64,000 bases of DNA from Zea mays (GCF_902167145.1 NC_050099.1:246524588-246588587), one strand, 5' to 3'. Positions 10,318-21,290 are shown, numbered from the stretch's first letter. Notes: a model not told the origin generated them from the letters alone. Made by a program: numbers and translations.

Positions 10318-10671
10318 TGTAAGTAGAGGGACTCTAACTCTCATCAAGAGGATGACACTATGAGTTGGGGCAATTTTCTGTTTATTTCCTCAAACACTAC
10401 ACAATGCCATACCCATCTAAGGGTTGGAGACCCATATTTATAGCCCTAGAGGCTGCACTACCACACCTTCTCACACACACTACACAACAGTATTGTCCTA
10501 TAGATGCTAAAGAGACTACAGAGGACAGTCAAAAGCGACTGTTGTCCTCTAGATGCTAAAGCGACTACAGAGGACAGTCAAAAAACGACTGCTGTCCTCT
10601 AGATGCTAAAGAGACTACAGAGGACAGTCAAAAGCAGGCTGTCCTCTAGATGCTCAAGACTTATTCCATCA
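10318..10671 (-). repeat. LTR of copia family A, right-hand (5') LTR of the array
   Basis: 354 bp and apparently identical to 4918-5271. It marks the 5' LTR of the right internal region on the minus strand. TATAAATA is at 10435-10442 (minus). The sequence then changes abruptly at 10672 into family B gag, beginning CTTTC, which should be one copy of the 5-bp target duplication whose partner lies upstream of the window. Confidence 0.93.
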
Positions 10672-11741
10672 CTTTCTGCCGCTCTTCTCCAACACGAAGC
10701 GGCTGCACTTCTCAATCTGCACGCTCAAGCCGTCGCCGTGCAGAACATCCGGGCCCTCGTTCCACTCCTCCTCGACGTCAACTCCACCTTCTACTCTCGG
10801 TGGCGTGAGTCCTTCCTCCTAACCCTCACCAAATTCTCTCTGGATTGCCACGTGCTGTCTGATGCTGTCCACCACTCGCCCGACTTGACTCGCATGAACG
10901 CCGTTGTTCTGTCTTGGATCAACGGCTCCATCACCGACAACCTCGCTGATACGATCTCCGAGCGCGGTGCATCTGCTCGCGTCCTGTGGCTCGCCATTGA
11001 GTCCCAATTTCTTGGGAACCGCACGACGCGCACCCTATACGCCGACCAAGCTTTCCGCTCCTTCACTCAGGGCGACCTCTCCGCAGCTGATTACTGCCGC
11101 CGCTACAAAAAGCTTGCCGAAGATCTTCGCGATCTTGGCGAGCCGGTCTCCGACAAGACCCTTGTCCTCAACATCATTCGCGGCCTCAACGAACGCTTTC
11201 AAGCGCTCGGCCTTCACCTCCGTCGCACCTCTCCTCTCCCCACTTTTTTGCAGGTCCGCGATGATCTTACTCTCGAGGAGCTCACCATGACCAATGCTGC
11301 TCCTGCAGCAGCTCTCGCTGCTGTTACTACACCACCTGGCGAGAACGGCAGCTCCAAGTCACCTACACCCACTGCTCCCGCTGGGCGTCCTTCACATCAG
11401 CGCCCGCCCTCCCACCATTCCGGGGGCGGTTCCGGTCATGGCTCCTCCTCCGGACAACGCGGCAAGCGAGGCAAGCGCGGTGGTAGAACCTCCAGCAACA
11501 GCAGCAGCGGCATCATTGGCCCTGCACCCTCTTCCAACTACAACTACTACAACCCTTGGACGGGGGCCATCTACATGTGGCCTGGCCAACGTCCACCTTC
11601 GACTCCTCGTCCGCCTGCTGCCTCGCCCCCACCACCACATGCCTTCGTCGCCGGCACTCCTGGTCAGTGGGCAGTCCCTGCTGCAGCATATGGGCCGCCC
11701 CCTGCCTACGCCGATCCTTCTACGCCTGCACCCGTCTGGGA
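10672..11741 (+). pseudogene. Copia family B Gag, 5' interrupted segment
   Basis: An open frame runs across this segment with a typical plant copia Gag (UBN2/retrotransposon Gag family): a helical core (SRWRESFLLTL, LWLAIESQFLGN, DYCRRYKKLAEDL), then a Gly/Ser/Arg-rich and Pro-rich tail with NPWTGAIYMWPG. No CCHC knuckle is seen. The left side is cut by the family A array at 10671/10672 and the right side by the plus-strand family A copy at 11742. The same frame resumes at 17543 when one TGGGA is discounted, so the two halves were one gag-pol frame before the insertions. The Gag N-terminus and 5' LTR lie upstream of the window. The flanking LTR contributes the first codons of any frame that appears to start near 10603, and they are not part of Gag. 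Confidence 0.85.
11737..11741 (+). repeat. Target-site duplication TGGGA, left copy
   Basis: TGGGA here and again at 17538-17542 directly flank the plus-strand family A element. Five bases is the normal copia duplication length, which fixes the element borders exactly. Confidence 0.95.
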
Positions 11742-12145
11742 TGATGGAATAAGTCTTGAGCATCTAGAGGACAGCCTGCTTTTGACTGTCCTCTGTAGTC
11801 TCTTTAGCATCTAGAGGACAGCAGTCGTTTTTTGACTGTCCTCTGTAGTCTCTTTAGCATCTAGAGGACAGCAGTCGTTTTTTGACTGTCCTCTGTAGTC
11901 GCTTTAGCATCTAGAGGACAACAGTCGCTTTTGACTGTCCTCTGTAGTCTCTTTAGCATCTATAGGACAATACTGTTGTGTAGTGTGTGTGAGAAGGTGT
12001 GGTAGTGCAGCCTCTAGGGCTATAAATATGGGTCTCCAACCCTTAGATGGGTATGGCATTGTGTAGTGTTTGAGGAAATAAACAGAAAATTGCCCCAACT
12101 CATAGTGTCATCCTCTTGATGAGAGTTAGAGTCCCTCTACTTACA
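11742..12145 (+). repeat. 5' LTR of plus-strand copia family A (404 bp)
   Basis: Starts TGATGGAATAAG and ends CTCTACTTACA. It holds four complete units of about 50 bp (CATCTAGAGGACAG...CTCTTTAG) plus a degenerate partial one, against three plus a partial in the 3' LTR and in the array LTRs. Each unit contains the inverted repeat AGAGGACAG/CTGTCCTCT, able to form a short hairpin. TATAAATA at 12021-12028 is the likely U3 promoter. Confidence 0.93.
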
Positions 12146-12326
12146 ATTGGTATCAAAGGCAAACTATCCTGCAGCCTAAACATCTCGTGCTCATCTCCTT
12201 CCCGCGTCTCTCCCCACACTCAGTCGGCAGCAAGAGCTCCAACTGTTCCTTCCTCCCCTGCTCAGACGAGCAGCCTTTCGTCTGAGACAACCTCTTCCAC
12301 ACGCAGCAACCCCTCACTAGCCCACC

Positions 12327-15300
12327 ATGTCCCTACGCTCGGCCACTTCGAGTGCGCGGCGCCAGCAGGAGGCCGAGGTCGCCGCGGCACAAGAACGCGA
12401 GCGAGCAGCAGCAGCGACTGCAGCGACAGCGGCGAGGGCAGCACGGTTGGCGGCGGCGGAACTGGCAGCGGCGAGAGCGGAAGTAGAAGCAGCGGAGGCG
12501 GCGGATGCTGCACGTGCGGCGGCAACAGAGCTCGAGGTTCTGCGCGGCAGTAGAGCTGGCAGCTCTGCTTCTGTCGACGACAACACCGACGAAGAGCTCA
12601 GGCTGGCGAGGGAAGCAGCGCGAGAGCAGGCGGCACAGTGGGCAGCCGCGCATCCCCATGGGGGCGCGCGTGGCGGCAGCCCGGATAGGCGCCGACGACG
12701 CTCCAGGCGGGGGCGCACGCGGCGGCAGCCCAGACGGGCGTAGACGCGCCGGCGGTGCTCCCGGCGGCGGCGACCGAGTCGACGGAGATCGCGGCCTCTA
12801 CAGGCGCCGCGGTTCTCCCTCCCCGGATCGGTACCATGGTCGCCGCATGGCCCAGGCCATTGTCAGGGACATCGGTCCCGGCGGTGGGTGGCCTACCCTC
12901 ACCAAGACCAACTACGTCGAGTGGGCCGCGGTGATGAGGGTACGGCTCCAGGTTCGCCACATGTGGGAAGCAGTTCGTTACGACGACGTCGACTACCACG
13001 AGGATCGGCGGGCGCTGGATGCCCTCATTGCTGCAGTCCCGCCCGAGATGCAGTTTTCGCTTTCCCAGAAGCGGACTGCCAAGGAGGCCTGGGACGCCAT
13101 CGCTGCGACCCGCATCGGCAGCGATCGTGCCCGCAAGACCACACTGCAGGCACTTCGCAAGGAGTGGGAGAACCTGGCCTTCAAGCCAGGTGAGGATGTT
13201 GATGACTTTGCTCTCCGCCTCAACACTCTGTTGCAGAAGATGGTGCAGTTCGGCGACGACACCTACGATGAGGAGAGAGCTGTTGAGAAGCTCTTCCGTT
13301 GCATCCCCGAGAAGTACAGGCAGATTGCTCGCTCGATCGAGTCTCTGCTAGACCTCTCCACGATGACGATCGAAGAGGCGATTGATCGCCTCAAGGTGGT
13401 CGACGGCGACGAACCACAGGCTCTCTCTGGGCCTATCACTATCGGCGGGAAGCTACATCTCACTCGGGAGCAGTGGGAGGCCTGCCAGGGTGACAAGAAG
13501 AAGGGGGAGTCCTCCTCGACACGAGGCCGCAAACGCGGCAAGCCGCGCAAGGCGCGTGGAGGCGCCCAGGCCGGGGCGCGAGGACATGCTGAGGGTGGTG
13601 CACGTGGAGGTGCCCAAGGCGGCGCCGTCGGCAACAAGAAGCCGGCACGAGACGACGGCTGCCACAACTGCGGCAAGCTTGGCCACTGGGCCAGGGATTG
13701 TCGGCAGCCACGACGTGGCCAGGCCAACGTCGCACAGGCGGAGGCGGAGGAGGAGGCCCTGCTCCTGGCACATGCAAGCATCGAGCCATCTCCAGCGGCA
13801 CCGGCCGCAGCGGCACTCCTCCACCTTGATGAGTCGAAAGCACGCGCTTTCCTCGGCGACGGCTCCAACAAGGACATGATCGAAGGATGGTGCCTCGACA
13901 CCGGCGCCACTCATCACATGACCGGCCGACGGGAGTTCTTCACCGAGCTTGACTCTAGCGTCCGAGGCTCCGTCAAGTTTGGGGACGCCTCCGGCGTAGA
14001 GATCAAGGGCGCCGGCTCAGTCGTCTTCACCGCCGCGTCTGGTGAGCACAGGCTGCTCACCGGAGTCTACTACATCCCCGCGTTGAGGAACTCTATCATC
14101 AGCTTGGGACAGCTGGATGAGAACGGTTCGCTCGTGGAGGTCGAGCACGGAGTCATGAGGATCTGGGATCCCTCTCGTCGCCTTCTTGCCAAGGTACGCA
14201 GGAGTGCAAATCGGCTTTACATCCTCAATGTGAAGGTGGCACAACCTTGCTGCCTTGCTGCTCGTCGAGACGACGGGGCATGGCAGTGGCACGAGCGCTT
14301 CGGGCACCTTAACTTCGAAGCCCTGAAGCGGCTCAGCGCCAAGGAGATGGTACGAGGCCTGCCGTGCCTTGACCATGTGGAGCAATTCTGCGATGTCTGC
14401 GTGTTGACAAAGCAGAGACGACTCCCCTTTCCCCAGCAGTCGAGCTTCCGAGCCAAGGAGAGGCTCGAGCTCGTGCATGGGGACTTGTGTGGCCCGGTGA
14501 CACCAGCCACACCAGGAGGACGACGCTACTTCTTGCTGCTCGTCGACGATCTCTCCCGCTACATGTGGGTGATGATCCTTGGCAGCAAGGGAGAGGCTGC
14601 GAACGCCATCAGGCGTGTGCAGGTCGCTGCGGAGGCGGAGTGCGGCCGCAAGCTGCGCGTGCTGCGCACCGACAACGGCGGCGAATTTACGGCGGCTGAG
14701 TTCGCGTCGTATTGCGCGGATGAGGGCGTTCAGCGCCACTACTCCGCGCCGTACAGCCCGCAGCAGAACGGCGTCGTCGAGCGGCGCAACCAGACGGTTG
14801 TGGGGATGGCTCGGGCTCTCCTCAAGCAGAGAGGAATGCCAGCTGTCTTCTGGGGAGAGGCGGTGGTGACAGCGGTGTACATCCTCAACCGCTCGCCCAC
14901 CAAGGCTCTCAACGGGATGACACCGTACGAGGCTTGGCATGGGCGCAAGCCGGCGGTCTCTCACCTACGGGTCTTCGGCTGCCTCGCGTTCACCAAGGAG
15001 CTTGGCCACATCAGCAAGCTCGACGATAGGAGCACCCCGGGGGTGTTCATTGGCTACGCGGAGGGCTCGAAGGCCTACCGCATCCTTGACCCAAGAACAC
15101 AGCGTGTGCGCACGGCGCGCGACGTAGTGTTCGACGAAGGGCGAGGATGGGCGTGGGACAAGGCGGTGGACGACGGCACGACTCCGACGTACGACTTCAC
15201 CATCGAGTACGTCCACTTTGAGGGAGCTGGGGGAGTAGGCAACTCTTCTCCGAGCAGGTCTACCCCAGCCCCCAAGTCTCCACCGACTCCAGCGCCACAC

Positions 15301-17175
15301 TCTCCAGCTCCTGCTACAACGAGCTCTTCACCACCACGCACTCCAGCCACGACTCCGGCTACAGCGAGCTCTTCGCCACCACGTACTCCAGCACCGACGG
15401 TACCCTCTCCGGGAACGTCCTCTCCGACACCAGCTCGTGTCGAGCACGACCCAGTGGAGCTCGTGACCCCTCTGTCCCGCGACGAGGAGCGCGTCGACGC
15501 GTGCTACGACGGCGAGCCGTTGCGGTATCGAAGGGTGGAGGGCCTTCTCATCGACCCGTCGGTGCCAGGCCCTGCATCTCGCATTCTGGCAGGAGAGTTG
15601 CATCTTGCATGCGACGATGGTGAGCCTCGGTCTTTCGCAGAGGCCGAGAAACATGCGGCTTGGCGTGCCGCGATGCAGTCGGAGATGGACGCGGTTGAGA
15701 CGAACCGCACTTGGGAGCTCGCTGATCTCCCTCATGGTCATCGCGCGATCACCCTTAAGTGGGTGTTCAAACTGAAGAGGGATGAAGCCGGCGCCATCGT
15801 CAAGCATAAGGCTCGCTTGGTGGCACGCGGTTTCTTGCAGCAGGAGGGGATCGACTTCGACGATGCCTTCGCCCCTGTAGCACGGATGGAATCCGTGCGA
15901 CTCCTCCTCGCGCTGGCAGCCCTGAAGGGCTGGCATGTTCATCACATGGATGTCAAGTCGGCGTTTCTTAACGGCGACTTAAAGGAGGAGGTCTATGTAC
16001 ACCAGCCGCCAGGTTTTGCGATCCCTGGCAAGGAGGGCAAGGTGTTGCGCCTGCGCAAGGCTCTCTACGGCTTGCGACAGGCACCAAGGGCGTGGAATGC
16101 CAAGCTGGATTCCACGCTCAAGAGGATGGGCTTCATGCCAAGCCCGCACGAGGCGGCCATCTATCGGCGGGGCAATGGAGAAAATGCCCTGCTGGTGGGT
16201 GTCTACGTCGACGACTTGGTGATCACCGGCGCCAAGGATGCAGAGGTGGCAGCGTTCAAGGAAGAGATGAAGGCCACCTTCCAAATGAGTGACCTGGGGC
16301 ATCTCTCCTTCTACCTGGGGATTGAGGTGCACCAGGGAGACTCCGGGATCACACTTCGCCAGACCGCCTACGCCAAGCGCATTGTTGAGCTGGCTGGGCT
16401 CACCGACTGCAACCCAGCTCTCACTCCGATGGAGGAGAGGCTGAAGCTGAGTCGCGACAGCACGACGGAGGAGGTGGATGCTACACAGTACCGGCGTCTT
16501 GTGGGGAGCCTTCGCTACCTCGTCCACACACGGCCTGACTTGGCATACTCCGTCGGCTACGTTAGTCGGTTTCTGCAGCGACCGACGACGGAGCATGAGC
16601 AGGCTGTGAAGAGAATCATCCGCTATGTTGCGGGGACTCTCGACCACGGTCTCTACTACCCGAGGTGCCCTGGGGAGGCACACCTTGTCGGGTACAGCGA
16701 TAGCGACCACGCCGGCGACATCGACACCAGCAAGAGCACAAGCGGGATCCTCTTCTTCCTCGGCAAGTGCCCCATCAGCTGGCAGTCGGTCAAGCAGCAG
16801 GTGGTGGCCATGTCCAGCTGCGAGGCCGAGTACATAGCAGCGTCCACTGCTTCGACTCAGGCGCTCTGGCTGGCTCGCCTGCTCGGTGATCTCCTCGGGA
16901 GAGACACTGGAGCGGTGGAACTCAGGGTGGACAGCCAGTCCGCTCTGGCATTGGCCAAGAACCCCGTGTTCCATGAACGGAGCAAGCACATCCGGCTGAG
17001 ATACCACTTCATCCGAGACTGCTTGACAGAAGGGAGCATCAAGGCGCGTTACATCAACACCAAGGATCAGCTTGCAGACCTGCTCACCAAGCCCCTTGGG
17101 AAGATCAAGTTTGTTGAGCTTTGCTCCAGGTCCGGGATGGCCCAACTTTCTCACAAGACGACGCCCAAGACTTAG
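12327..17175 (+). pseudogene. Copia family A Gag-Pol, frameshifted
   Basis: The start MSLRSATSS at 12327 matches the intact copy. Near 12690-12705 eight bases present in the minus-strand array copies are missing, which shifts the frame. The first frame runs to 12743. The rest of Gag and all of Pol continue without stops in the frame ending at 17175. Downstream, the CCHC knuckle, protease DTGATHHM, integrase D-D-E, YVDD and RNase H motifs are all intact. Scattered substitutions separate it from the array copies. Its products could be made only by frameshifting or an internal start, so it is best called a pseudogene. Confidence 0.88.
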
Positions 17176-17183
17176 GGGGAGAA

Positions 17184-17537
17184 TGATGGAATAAGTCTTG
17201 AGCATCTAGAGGACAGCCTGCTTTTGACTGTCCTCTGTAGTCTCTTTAGCATCTAGAGGACAGCAGTCGTTTTTTGACTGTCCTCTGTAGTCGCTTTAGC
17301 ATCTAGAGGACAACAGTCGCTTTTGACTGTCCTCTGTAGTCTCTTTAGCATCTATAGGACAATACTGTTGTGTAGTGTGTGTGAGAAGGTGTGGTAGTGC
17401 AGCCTCTAGGGCTATAAATATGGGTCTCCAACCCTTAGATGGGTATGGCATTGTGTAGTGTTTGAGGAAATAAACAGAAAATTGCCCCAACTCATAGTGT
17501 CATCCTCTTGATGAGAGTTAGAGTCCCTCTACTTACA
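17184..17537 (+). repeat. 3' LTR of plus-strand copia family A (354 bp)
   Basis: Begins TGATGGAATAAG right after the polypurine tract and ends ACTTACA at 17537, followed by TGGGA. TATAAATA is at 17413-17420. It has one hairpin unit fewer than the 5' LTR of the same insertion. Confidence 0.93.
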
Positions 17538-20500
17538 TGGGATCAACACACCCTCGCTGCCAACTTCCAAACTGTCACTCTTCAGCAGCCACCTCAACAA
17601 GAGTGGCACTTTGATACTGGTGCCTCCAGTCACATGACATCTGACGCTGGTATAATATCTCATCCCCCCTCTTCCCAGCATCTTCCTACTCATATTGTCG
17701 TTGGCAACGACCATCTAATCCCTGTTACCTCCACTGGCACCACTCGTCTTCCCTATAACCTTTCTCTTCATAATGTTCTAGTTTCCCCCTCGCTCCTTAA
17801 GGATCTGATTTCTGTCCGTCAATTTACCACTGATAATAATTGCTCTGTTGAATTTGATCCTTTTGGCTGCTCTGTGAAGGATCTTCCCACTCGGCGCGAG
17901 ATCTTCAGATGTAACAGCTCTGGTCCACTATACCCCCTGCGGTTCCCGGCCTCTGCTCTTCTTGCATCTACCCTATGGCACCAACGACTTGGACATCCCG
18001 GTCACGCCGTTTTATCACATTTAGCGCAGTCATCCGCAATTTCCTGTAATAAAAATACTAGTACTCATCCTTGTCATGCTTGTCAACTCGGACGACATGT
18101 CCGTCTACCATTTCCTATTTCTTCCTCCCGCGCCACCTGTAATTTTCAGTTAATTCACTGTGACCTCTGGACATCACCCATCACCAGTGTGTCTGGCCAC
18201 AAATATTTCCTTGTTATTTTGGATGACTGCTCTCACTATTTATGGACATTTCCTTTACGTCTCAAATCTGACACCCTTTCCACCTTAACCAATTTCTTTG
18301 CCTATGTTCGTACGCAGTTTGGTGTCCCTATCCAGAGCATCCAGTGCGACAATGGTCGCGAATTTGACAACCTTCAAGCCTGCAATTTTTTCTCCTCCCA
18401 TGGAGTCCATCTGCGCATGTCTTGCCCCTACACTTCAACTCAAAATGGTAAGGCTGAACGTGTCATCCGTTCCATCAACAATATCATCCGCACCCTCCTC
18501 GTTCAATCCAGTGTTCCCCCCAATTTTTGGGCTGCGGCTCTTGGGACTGCAACATACCTCCTCAACATCCTACCCACCAAAACACTCGCACTCTCTACAC
18601 CGCATTTTGCTCTCTTCGGTCACAACCCATCCTATGAACACCTTCGCGTTTTTGGCTGCAAATGCTACCCCAACCTTTCTGCCACCACTCCACATAAATT
18701 ATCCCCTCGCTCAACTCTTTGTGTCTTCCTTGGCTATTCCCCCCACCACAAAGGCTACCTATGCTTTGATCGCCACTCCAATCGCACCATTATCTCCCGT
18801 CATGTGGTTTTTGATGAAACCTCGTTTCCCTTTTCTGAGGCTTCCCATCCACCCCCACCAGCGGCCTTCGATTTCCTTGACAATTACACTAACCCGGTTG
18901 CAGCTCCTTTTGGACTGTCGCCCGTGTCTTCCTTTTCAGGTACTCGTATGCCACCACCACCCCCACCGGTGGCCCCTTCGCCGGCTGTGCCCCTCGTCTC
19001 TTCAGAGGTGGCATTTCAGCCACCTGCCGCGCCAGCTGGGCCTGCCCCGATGCCCCAGTCTCCTGCCCGGATGGCTGGTCTCCCAGGCGCATCGGCACCA
19101 ACAATACTGCCTCCTGGGTCAACTACCGTGCCCGACGTCCATAGAACGACAGCTCCTGCTGATCGTTTCTGCGGACGGGTATACTCTCGACGCCCGCCCA
19201 CTGCTACTGCTCCAGCACCTTCTCCGACGACCGCCACTGCACCACCTATTCCTGCTGGTGCAGTCCCTGTCGATCCAGTGGTCAACCACCACAGGATGAC
19301 AACCCGTGGCAAGAGTGGTCTTCGGTTTCCTGCTCTTTTTGAAGCCGCCGCTCTGTCCCCCATTCCGAGGACATATCGCGCAGCCCTTACTGATTCAAAT
19401 TGGCGCTCCGCTATGGAACATGAATATTCTGCTCTTATTGGTAATCACACTTGGGACCTTCTGCCTCGACCGCCGAATTGCAATGTTGTGACTGGCAAGT
19501 TGGTTTTCAAACACAAGTTCAAAGCTGATGGTTCTCTTGAGCGCTACAAGGCAAGATGGGTTCTTCGGGGTTTCACTCAACGCCCTGGTATTGATTTTTC
19601 AGAAACTTTCAGTCCAGTGGTCAAGCCAGCTACAGTCCGGACCGTTCTTTCCCTGGCTCTCTCGCACAAATGGCCGATTCACCAGCTTGATGTCAACAAT
19701 GCTTTTCTTCAGGGGACCCTGTCAGAAACTGTTTACTGTGTTCAGCCCACCGGTTTTGAAGATTCCACTCATCCTGATTATGTGTGCCGTCTCAATCGGT
19801 CCCTTTATGGCCTCAAACAGGCCCCTCGTGCCTGGTACAGTAGATTTGCTTCTCACTTGATTCAAATTGGATTCGTTGAGGCCAAGTCTGACACTTCATT
19901 ATTCGTCTACCACAAGGGTACAAATATGATTTACCTTCTTCTTTACGTGGATGACATTGTGCTAACTGCTTCGTCCATGAACCTTCTCCGGCGGACTATT
20001 ACTGCTCTCCAACAGGAATTTTCACTGAAGGATCTTGGCCCCCTTCATCACTTCCTGGGCATGCATGTTCAACAATCTGCCTCTGGCATCACTCTTTCTC
20101 AGCGCCAGTATATGATTGAGATACTTGAGCGAGCTGGTATGAGTAACTGCAAACCCTGTACAACCCCTGTTGATATCAACCCCAAACTTTCAGCCGACGG
20201 TGACCCTGTCTCCGATCCCACGGAATTCCGCAGTCTTGCCGGCGCACTACAGTACCTCACCTTCACCCGTCCGGATATTGCGTATGCTGTTCAGCAAGTC
20301 TGTCTCCACATGCACGATCCTCGGGAACCTCATTTGGCTGCTCTCAAGCGTATCCTGCGCTATATCCGAGGCACTCTTCAGTTGGGCCTTCACCTCAGTT
20401 CCTCTCCGCAAATGGAACTTGTGGTTTACTCTGATGCTGATTGGGCTGGCTGTCCAGACACTAGGAGGTCTACTTCCGGTTATGCTGTTTTCCTCGGTGC

Positions 20501-20909
20501 TAACCTCGTCTCATGGTCTTCAAAGCGCCAGAACACGGTCTCCCGCTCCAGTGCCGAAGCCGAGTACCGCGCTGTTGCCAATGCAGTCGCTGAAGTATCC
20601 TGGTTACGACAGTTGTTGACAGAACTGCATGTTCCTCTCCCCAAGTCCTCATTGGTCTATTGTGACAACATCAGTGCTGTTTATATGTCCTCCAATCCTG
20701 TTCAGCATCAACGCACCAAGCATGTGGAAATTGACCTTCACTTCGTCCGCGACAAGGTCGCCCTCGGTGTTGTTCGCGTGCTACATGTCCCGACGACTTC
20801 CCAGTACGCCGACATCTTCACCAAAGGCTTACCATCAGCAGTCTTCACTGAATTTCGGACCAGTCTTACCGTTCGCTCCACGGACGCTAACACTGCGGGG
20901 GGGTGTTAG
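17538..20909 (+). CDS. Copia family B Pol (protease, integrase, RT, RNase H), 3' segment of interrupted gag-pol
   Basis: Open from the insertion point to a stop inside the 3' LTR. In order: aspartic protease (WHFDTGASSHMTS), GAG-pre-integrase with the HHCC zinc pattern (LWHQRLGHPGH...CHACQLGR), integrase catalytic D-D-E in IHCDLW, QCDNGREF and NGKAERV, a Pro-rich linker (about 18850-19300), reverse transcriptase with LYVDDIV near 19945, and RNase H (VYSDADWAGCPDTRRSTSGY). The frame has no internal stops, so the element died by insertion and not by point decay. The real coding part starts at 17538. Any upstream methionine at 17508 belongs to the family A LTR. The lack of a Gag knuckle and the short LTR would suit the Ale/Retrofit type, but that is inference. 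Confidence 0.9.
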   Translation, partial: WDQHTLAANFQTVTLQQPPQQEWHFDTGASSHMTSDAGIISHPPSSQHLPTHIVVGNDHLIPVTSTGTTRLPYNLSLHNVLVSPSLLKDLISVRQFTTDNNCSVEFDPFGCSVKDLPTRREIFRCNSSGPLYPLRFPASALLASTLWHQRLGHPGHAVLSHLAQSSAISCNKNTSTHPCHACQLGRHVRLPFPISSSRATCNFQLIHCDLWTSPITSVSGHKYFLVILDDCSHYLWTFPLRLKSDTLSTLTNFFAYVRTQFGVPIQSIQCDNGREFDNLQACNFFSSHGVHLRMSCPYTSTQNGKAERVIRSINNIIRTLLVQSSVPPNFWAAALGTATYLLNILPTKTLALSTPHFALFGHNPSYEHLRVFGCKCYPNLSATTPHKLSPRSTLCVFLGYSPHHKGYLCFDRHSNRTIISRHVVFDETSFPFSEASHPPPPAAFDFLDNYTNPVAAPFGLSPVSSFSGTRMPPPPPPVAPSPAVPLVSSEVAFQPPAAPAGPAPMPQSPARMAGLPGASAPTILPPGSTTVPDVHRTTAPADRFCGRVYSRRPPTATAPAPSPTTATAPPIPAGAVPVDPVVNHHRMTTRGKSGLRFPALFEAAALSPIPRTYRAALTDSNWRSAMEHEYSALIGNHTWDLLPRPPNCNVVTGKLVFKHKFKADGSLERYKARWVLRGFTQRPGIDFSETFSPVVKPATVRTVLSLALSHKWPIHQLDVNNAFLQGTLSETVYCVQPTGFEDSTHPDYVCRLNRSLYGLKQAPRAWYSRFASHLIQIGFVEAKSDTSLFVYHKGTNMIYLLLYVDDIVLTASSMNLLRRTITALQQEFSLKDLGPLHHFLGMHVQQSASGITLSQRQYMIEILERAGMSNCKPCTTPVDINPKLSADGDPVSDPTEFRSLAGALQYLTFTRPDIAYAVQQVCLHMHDPREPHLAALKRILRYIRGTLQLGLHLSSSPQMELVVYSDADWAGCPDTRRSTSGYAVFLGANLVSWSSKRQNTVSRSSAEAEYRAVANAVAEVSWLRQLLTELHVPLPKSSLVYCDNISAVYMSSNPVQHQRTKHVEIDLHFVRDKVALGVVRVLHVPTTSQYADIFTKGLPSAVFTEFRTSLTVRSTDANTAGGC

Positions 20910-21290
20910 AAACTGTATCCTGGCTGACGCCTGGCAGATATGCCGGCCGCCCTATATGGAAGTATTGTCTCTGATATAGATAGAGAGGATTAGGGGAGGA
21001 TCTCAATCACTATGATTGAGGATCTGATTGTACTCTAGATCTTTCCTTAGGTGTAGAAGGCTTCCTTTTACCTCTCACCTTCCTCCCCTATATATACCTG
21101 TACATGTGCTGTCTATCATCATCAATATACAAACACACGCTTCCAACTCTCTCACACAAACAACAAAAGTGCCAGCAGGCTCCACACACACACCTGCTCT
21201 ACACTACTCACCCAGAAGATCCCTAGACCTAATAATGGCAGCACCAAGGCCCAAGCCCTCAAAATGCTTGGCACTGGCAAGACCCTAACA
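20904..21290 (+). repeat. 3' LTR of copia family B (387 bp)
   Basis: Begins TGTTAGAAACTG after a G-rich polypurine tract (GCGGGGGGG) and ends GACCCTAACA, so the ends form the inverted repeat TGTTAG/CTAACA. TATATATA near 21090 is a possible promoter element. The matching 5' LTR must lie upstream of the window. CTCTA at 21291-21295 is the expected target duplication, unconfirmed here. Confidence 0.85.

Larger units (their letters stand above)
1..10671 (-). mobile_element. Tandem array of Ty1/copia family A (LTR-internal-LTR-internal)
   Basis: Bases 1-5271 repeat as 5401-10671 with an offset of exactly 5400. By eye I found one difference, C at 963 against T at 6363. The order on the minus strand is LTR (10318-10671), leader and polyprotein, LTR (4918-5271), then a second internal region cut by the window start. 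Two internal regions sharing a central LTR are the known product of unequal recombination between LTRs of sister copies or neighbouring elements. The right edge abuts family B gag at 10672. The left edge and the second target duplication lie outside the window. The near identity means the duplication is very recent, or is an assembly artefact. Confidence 0.9.
11742..17537 (+). mobile_element. Copia family A, complete single insertion, plus strand
   Basis: 5' LTR 11742-12145, primer site 12148-12160 (TGGTATCAAAGGC), polyprotein 12327-17175, polypurine tract GGGGGAGAA at 17175-17183, 3' LTR 17184-17537. It is flanked by TGGGA and inserted in family B gag, in the opposite direction to the tandem array about 1.07 kb away. 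The two LTRs differ by one 50-bp repeat unit (404 against 354 bp). The Gag frame carries an 8-base deletion compared with the array copy, so the element is probably not autonomous now. Confidence 0.95.

Noticed and set aside
10603..10671. Apparent N-terminus (MLKRLQRTV...) of the family B Gag frame
   Set aside because: These codons are the family A LTR read through. The real Gag sequence starts at 10672.
18298..19299. 333-codon plus-strand frame within family B pol
   Set aside because: It overlaps the real integrase/linker frame and is Leu/Pro-rich without domains, so it is an alternative-frame shadow.
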